NCBI RefSeq assembly: GCF_035582795.1
Contig: NC_134365.1
Location: forward strand, 210,830,387-210,894,386
DNA length: 64,000 nucleotides
DNA from: Mycteria americana
Taxonomy: Eukaryota; Chordata; Aves; Ciconiiformes; Ciconiidae
Direction: 5' to 3'
Shown here: piece by piece, positions 59,250-64,000 of the stretch
Layout of the letters: each line of letters starts with the position of its first letter
Position numbering within the stretch: the stretch's first letter is position 1
The notes under the pieces: generated by a model
What the model was told of the DNA's origin: nothing
What the model saw: the letters and a program-made list of their open reading frames with translations, nothing else
Databases searched by the model: none
Position numbers and translations under genes: made by a program

Positions 59250-59980
59250 CAGAAATTTTATTAAGAAACAAGAGCAATACAAAATCAATGCCATGTACAT
59301 TAGGTGGATTAACAACTGGCTAACTGACAGGTCTTGAAATGTAATTACAAGTAGGAAATTATCATCCAGTATCTGAATCTCTAGTGAGGTTGATTTCGGC
59401 ATTATGCTATTGAACTGCACTTATCAGTGACTGGGTAGGCAATGAGGAGCAGTCTATGTCGTGAGCTCAGCTGGGCAAACAAAGGAGATGCACTCCAGTA
59501 CGGGATGATGGACAATCTAGTGCAGATGTCTATCAACAGATCAGGTGAATCACAGTCTAAAACTGACTATTGCCTGTGTTGTCCTGCAAGGAAGCCCCGA
59601 GTGATGCTGTGCACTGTAATGTTGAAATTTAGATGAGATGAATCAGACCCAGAGCATGTTCCTGCTACTTTGATAATGTCTCTTCTTTCACAGGCAGGGC
59701 TTAGAACAAGATCCAATGTCTGGAAGTTAAAACTATACAAATTCAGACTACAAATGAGGCTCAGCTTTTAATGACCTTTTGAATGTTAGAACAATTTGCC
59801 AAGGACTGAGATGGATTCTTCATCACTAAAAATGCTACAGTGAAATTGGAAGCTTTTCTGAAAGTTACCCTCTGTTTTAAGGAGGAATTCATTCAGGGAG
59901 CCCTAGGGTATGTGATGTCCAGCCCAGAGTTCAGACTGGCAAACCCCAGTGATGTCTTCTGTTGCTTGCTTCTTCCAACC
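59250..59980 (+). mobile_element. Ancient CR1-type LINE fragment, interrupted
   Basis: The left block (about 59250-59370) reads 'aaattttattaag ... ttaggtggattaacaactggctaactgacaggtct', the RWINNWLTDRS region of an old CR1 reverse transcriptase. The right block (about 59690-59980) reads 'cagggcttagaacaagatccaatgtctggaagttaaaactatacaaattcagac', 'aatgttagaacaatttgcca' and 'atggattcttcatcac', the 3' region of old amniote CR1 elements. The middle (59370-59690) is unmatched, so sequence has been lost or replaced. Confidence 0.7.
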
Positions 59981-61385
59981 CTGACCTCATGGCTAGAGAT
60001 GGGCAACCAAGTACCATCCAGGTAACCACTACCACTTTTAGCTTAATGCTGACAAATGCTCAGAGCCTTGCTGTTACTCTTGAGCTCCAACCATGGAGAA
60101 GAAGTCAAGACCATAGTGTGACTTGGGAACTCTTGCTATGCAACTGCAAGCTGTGACACTTGCACTGCATTGCAGAAAGGGCATGACAGGGTTTTCTTTA
60201 ATACAAGCATGGGACCTATTTTCTCCCAGAGTTCACCTATGCTCATAATTCAATAACAGACCTTGACTTCATTACAGAACTGGAGAGAAATTTTACACCA
60301 TGGGACTAAAGAAAACTGAAAATTTTCCAACTTTTCCACATTTTTTACAATTTTGGTGAACTGTGCAATGTTGTGTTGTACATCACATAATGCAGCTCTG
60401 GACAGGGCTCAGATCACAGCATGATGAGCGCAGTCCAAGGACTGATATGCAACAGAACTGAACAGGACAGTTTGAAGTGATGCCTAGCAGAGATTAATTC
60501 CCCTGCACATCCCTTATTCATGCTAAGGCTTCAAGCCTAACTATGATAAATCATTGCAAAGATTAACTATCTAATTGGTGATTATCATATTAGATGGAAT
60601 TAGGAAGGAACAGGTAGGAATCCCTGCCAGTTTGAAAGTGTTCATTGGTACAGACAAGGAAACAAGAGGGAAGAGCAGGAGAGCCACAGACAGGAAAGAG
60701 AGAGAAACACACAGGAAACGGGACTGAGGAGCACAGCGCAGGATAGTCGTACATATGGTGCTCAGAGTGAGAATATTCTCTTCTATGGGGAAATATTCCC
60801 TCCTGGAGGGTGCTTATAGTGACAGTAAGGTACTGAACAATGGCCAGAAGCTCAGCAACTAGTAACATCCACCTTCACCCAAACCTGCCTTTGACATCAG
60901 AAAAAGGTCTATGTTGGATAAATTTAATCCATTGTCCCATATCATCATCATTAATTAAAGGAGAACTGGGATGTAGGAGTGGAAAGTTTATGGTTGGTAA
61001 AGGGGAACTTTCAGTTCTACTTTCCCAAGTAGTATTCTTCTCAGTTAGATATCACACATACTGGACCTTGAATATTAGGAACTATGCAGTTGTCATCATT
61101 TCATTGGGTAGTGAAACAGAGATAAACAAAAAGGAGCTCATTTAGGTACTGAAAGGGCTTTTTTCATTTTCTTATTTCTTGGCCTCACTACCCAGTTAGT
61201 AATTGTAAATATAAGAAGCAATTTATGGACTGAGTTGTACACTGAACATAAACCAGAGACATTTGGTTTCCAGAAATGAGTTCTTTTATGCACCACTGGT
61301 GTGTGGCTTCTCCTTGGATGGATGTGGCTAGAGACAGGCTTTCATACCACTGCTCTGGACCCGAAGAGAAGGCATACAGGAAGCA
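59981..61385. other. Intergenic segment with no recognised feature
   Basis: AT-rich sequence with short frames only. I saw no exon, RNA gene or clear repeat. Confidence 0.5.
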
Positions 61386-61535
61386 ATCATAGAATCATAG
61401 AATCGTTTAGGTTGGAAAAGACCTTTAAGATCATCAAGTCCAGCCGTTAACCTAGCACTGCCAAGTCCACCACTAAACCGTGTCCCTAAGCACCACATCT
61501 ACACGTCTTTTAAATACCTCCAGGGGTGGTGATCC
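61386..61535 (-). mobile_element. CR1 LINE 3' end, severely 5'-truncated, young subfamily
   Basis: The plus strand shows 'aatcatagaatcatagaatcgtttaggttggaaaagacctttaagatcatcaagtcca', then 'ctagcactgccaagtccacc', 'cctaagcaccacatctacacgtcttttaaatacctccagggg'. This is the exact reverse of the nested copy at 56880-57164, so the copy is on the minus strand. The duplicated 'aatcatag' units are the CR1 terminal repeats. Confidence 0.92.
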
Positions 61536-64000
61536 CATCGGGTCTGTATTGGGTCAATCATCGGGTATGTAGTGGGAATGTAGGCAGGTTGTACTAACTG
61601 TGCCCTCTCTGAGGTTCTCAGGCACTGAGAATAACACACTACTCTGAAAATGAAGTCTTTAATGTCTATGAGCGCTGGTGGCCACCTGAACAGCAAAGCA
61701 TAAATGAAAAGATAGCCTTTAGCAGCACTGCAGTCACCAAAGGCCATGCAGAGGTTGTGTCCTGACATCACTGGAGGAAATTAATGCCACCTCAGCATCA
61801 ATTCATGCTAACTTGCATGCAGTCTATGAAAGATTACTGCTCAATCTCATCAAGGTAGATCTAGACCAACCTCGCTGAAGCTGCTTTGGCTATATAACCC
61901 CCTCATCAGGAGGAAAGTCACCTTTGCACATATCAATCTGGGAATGAGACTGTGAAACAAGTGGAAATGAGGCTGAAATCAAACATGTAATCTCCACCCT
62001 GGGGCTCTGTCAGTTTGTCCAATTAAAACACAGGTCCTCCACAGGCTTACAAGAGGCTTTCCCAAAAGCAGGAATCAAACATCAAACATTTAATGAGGAT
62101 CAGAGATGAATACAGATTGAACATCAATTTTTTTTCCCCAGTTGCTGTATTGACGTTTCTACATCAATTCATTAAGACACCACCTTTCCAAAGCCCTTCC
62201 AGGTTCAGAGAATTGTTTAGACATTTGAAATAGACATCTGGGATACAGAAATATACAGGTAAAGTTAAATTTGCAGAAAACACTGAATTCACAGAACTAA
62301 AAGGCCTCTTAGAAAAGTAAAACCTACAGAAAAAATTAAATGCTTTTTGAAGTAGATGAAGGCTGGGCAAACCTTTCAAGAGCACTAGATGAACTGCCCC
62401 TGCTTGCTGTCCTTAAGACCAAGCACTTCTTTTAATTCTATGTGTAACTTGATTTATGGGAGTACTGCTATTCACTTCATCATGGTGATTCAAATCTGGG
62501 AAACACTACACAAACTGAGGTCGTGGTCTTGCAGTGGTCCCTCTGCATGTGAGGGTCAGCGCACACACATGAAGCTGCAGGAAGTCCTGGGGCTTTGGAC
62601 AAGGCTCTGTGCTGATCAGCTGCATGTGCTGTTGTGTAGCCCCTTCTTGGAAACTCAAAACGAACCCCACAGGGTGGCAAGACCACAGCTGGAGAAGGGT
62701 GTAGAAAAGACAAGGGGCTACAGCTTGCAATATGGATCATAGGTTTGGCCACATTAGACCTTGCTTTTAACTTTGCAGTGGAGATAATGTCTGTCAGATT
62801 GGCACACTACTGTTAAAATCAACAGCAAAACTTAAAACTGGCTAGTTGGATATAAACCCTGGAATTTCTAGCTGTACTTCCACTGTGGAAGGACCAGTGC
62901 TATGGTCCTTTGCTATGAAGGACCAAATTCTAGGTCCTACACATTTTTCATAAAGCAAGCACCATGTCTGAGAGCCCTTATCCAAACACTGTGTACGCCA
63001 GGGCTATAAAACACCCAAGAGGGAAAGGATACTTACCTTCAAGAGGTGAATGCGATACTAAAACTCACTCAGACTCCAAATTCCTGCAGGCAGATTCGAT
63101 ATGGGAGAAGGCCCACCATGCTCTGCTGAAGATGAACACCACCCTACCCAGTTCTCCTCTGCCCCACACAACTTGCAGGGCAATGCAAATACCTGGTGCC
63201 AATCTTGATGTGCACAGCAAGAAAGGAGAATGGTGTTTCTTGGGAAGTTAGAAGAAATAGGACCAGGAGGAGAGGTAGGATAGAGGCTGCGCTTGCCACT
63301 CCTCCAGTTGTGCTCTTATGGGCGAGAGAATGCGTAGGTCACGTTTCAGTCTGTGAATTTTTATTTGGACTGTATCACTCTAAATATCCCTCTGGTGGGA
63401 ATTTCAGGCAAGGATTTTGTCACCGGATAAAACTGGAGGGTCTCCTGTTCTCCAAATCAAGTTTTGAGAACATACGAAAAAGGTAAGATAATTCAAGTTT
63501 ATTTTTCCTTAAACATTGCAGCCCTGGCGTGTCCTGTGAGATACGGCTTCCTGGGCAGTGTCGAGTCCACCCCGTCACCATTCTTCACAAGATGCTTTAG
63601 GGACAGATGTTCCCGAACGCCCCTTCCAGACACCCAAATTGCAGAGAGCTTTTAATTATCTACTCTCTAGCACCACCTAAGCGCAGCCCCAAGTAACACA
63701 GGCCCGCGCTACTCTTTCAGAGCATGCCTTTCCCCGCACCCTGAACGAGAGTCTCCCAGTGTCACCAGAAGTGTCCTCACCAGGAGATGCAGACTGCCAC
63801 CAAGCACCATCGCCTGCCACTTGCCAGTCAGACAGGCACCTCCCCAAGTGGCTGGTGGCCTTTGGGCCCTGGCAAGGCACCTGCAGCCCGTTCCAGGTCA
63901 CCGTGCACCAGGTGCCTCTGTTAAGGTTGTTGGGAGGTCTTCTGCTCTCAGTGATGGTGCTGCATGACCTCCTCCATCAGCCACCTATCCACGCTGCACT
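61536..64000. other. Right-hand end of the window, intergenic or unresolved
   Basis: No recognisable exon. The last 290 bases are GC-richer. One plus-strand frame is open from about 63715 to the window end after a pyrimidine-tract/AG (ctactctttcag, ending 63720), but other frames on both strands are also partly open and the protein matches no family I know. It could be the edge of a neighbouring gene. Confidence 0.4.

Noticed and set aside
58390-64000. Further exons of the second transporter copy
   Set aside because: I looked for the TWVGG, PMRS, IPWQ, DWNQT and SSADS motifs after the relic and found none.

Overview
This is vertebrate nuclear DNA, almost certainly from a bird. Genes are split by GT-AG introns. 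The recognisable repeats are CR1 LINE pieces, a solo LTR of a type very common in birds, and eroded amniote MIR-like SINEs. Repeat density is low and introns are short. No prokaryotic, plasmid or CRISPR features are present. All exon positions below come from reading splice sites and codon phase by eye.

Three protein-coding genes can be supported. (1) On the minus strand, 7860-7691 is the first coding exon of a hephaestin/ceruloplasmin-family ferroxidase, closest by eye to HEPHL1. It carries the signal peptide and the start of the first cupredoxin domain. The rest of the gene lies beyond the left edge, so 1-7690 is its first intron. (2) On the plus strand, four exons at 26387-36736 encode a complete 194-residue L6-type four-transmembrane protein resembling TM4SF4/TM4SF5. 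(3) On the plus strand, eight exons at 44118-51688 encode a complete 544-residue transporter of the high-affinity choline transporter family (SLC5A7/CHT1-like). It looks like a paralogue rather than SLC5A7 itself. It keeps the aromatic residues W62, W141 and W254 and the N301 glycosylation site, but lacks the long regulatory C-terminal tail. About 3.9 kb further on (55564-55710) is a decayed copy of exon 1 of the same family, the remnant of a second tandem gene.

Layout: 1-7690 ferroxidase intron; 7691-7960 first exon and promoter; 7961-26386 intergenic, with several old SINE/CR1 pieces and an unidentified protein-like patch at 21476-21996 (minus strand); 26387-36736 TM4SF gene; 36737-44117 intergenic; 44118-51810 choline transporter-like gene with its poly(A) signal; 51811-55563 intergenic; 55564-55710 transporter relic; 56190-57625 a CR1 LINE with a second CR1 inserted in it; 57792-58389 a solo LTR; 58390-64000 intergenic with an ancient CR1 and a young minus-strand CR1 tail.

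The three genes do not form a known pathway. Their proximity is of evolutionary interest: a minus-strand multicopper ferroxidase beside TM4SF-family genes is also the arrangement at the ceruloplasmin/TM4SF18-TM4SF1-TM4SF4 locus of mammals. The choline transporter-like gene and its relic look like a lineage-specific local expansion.
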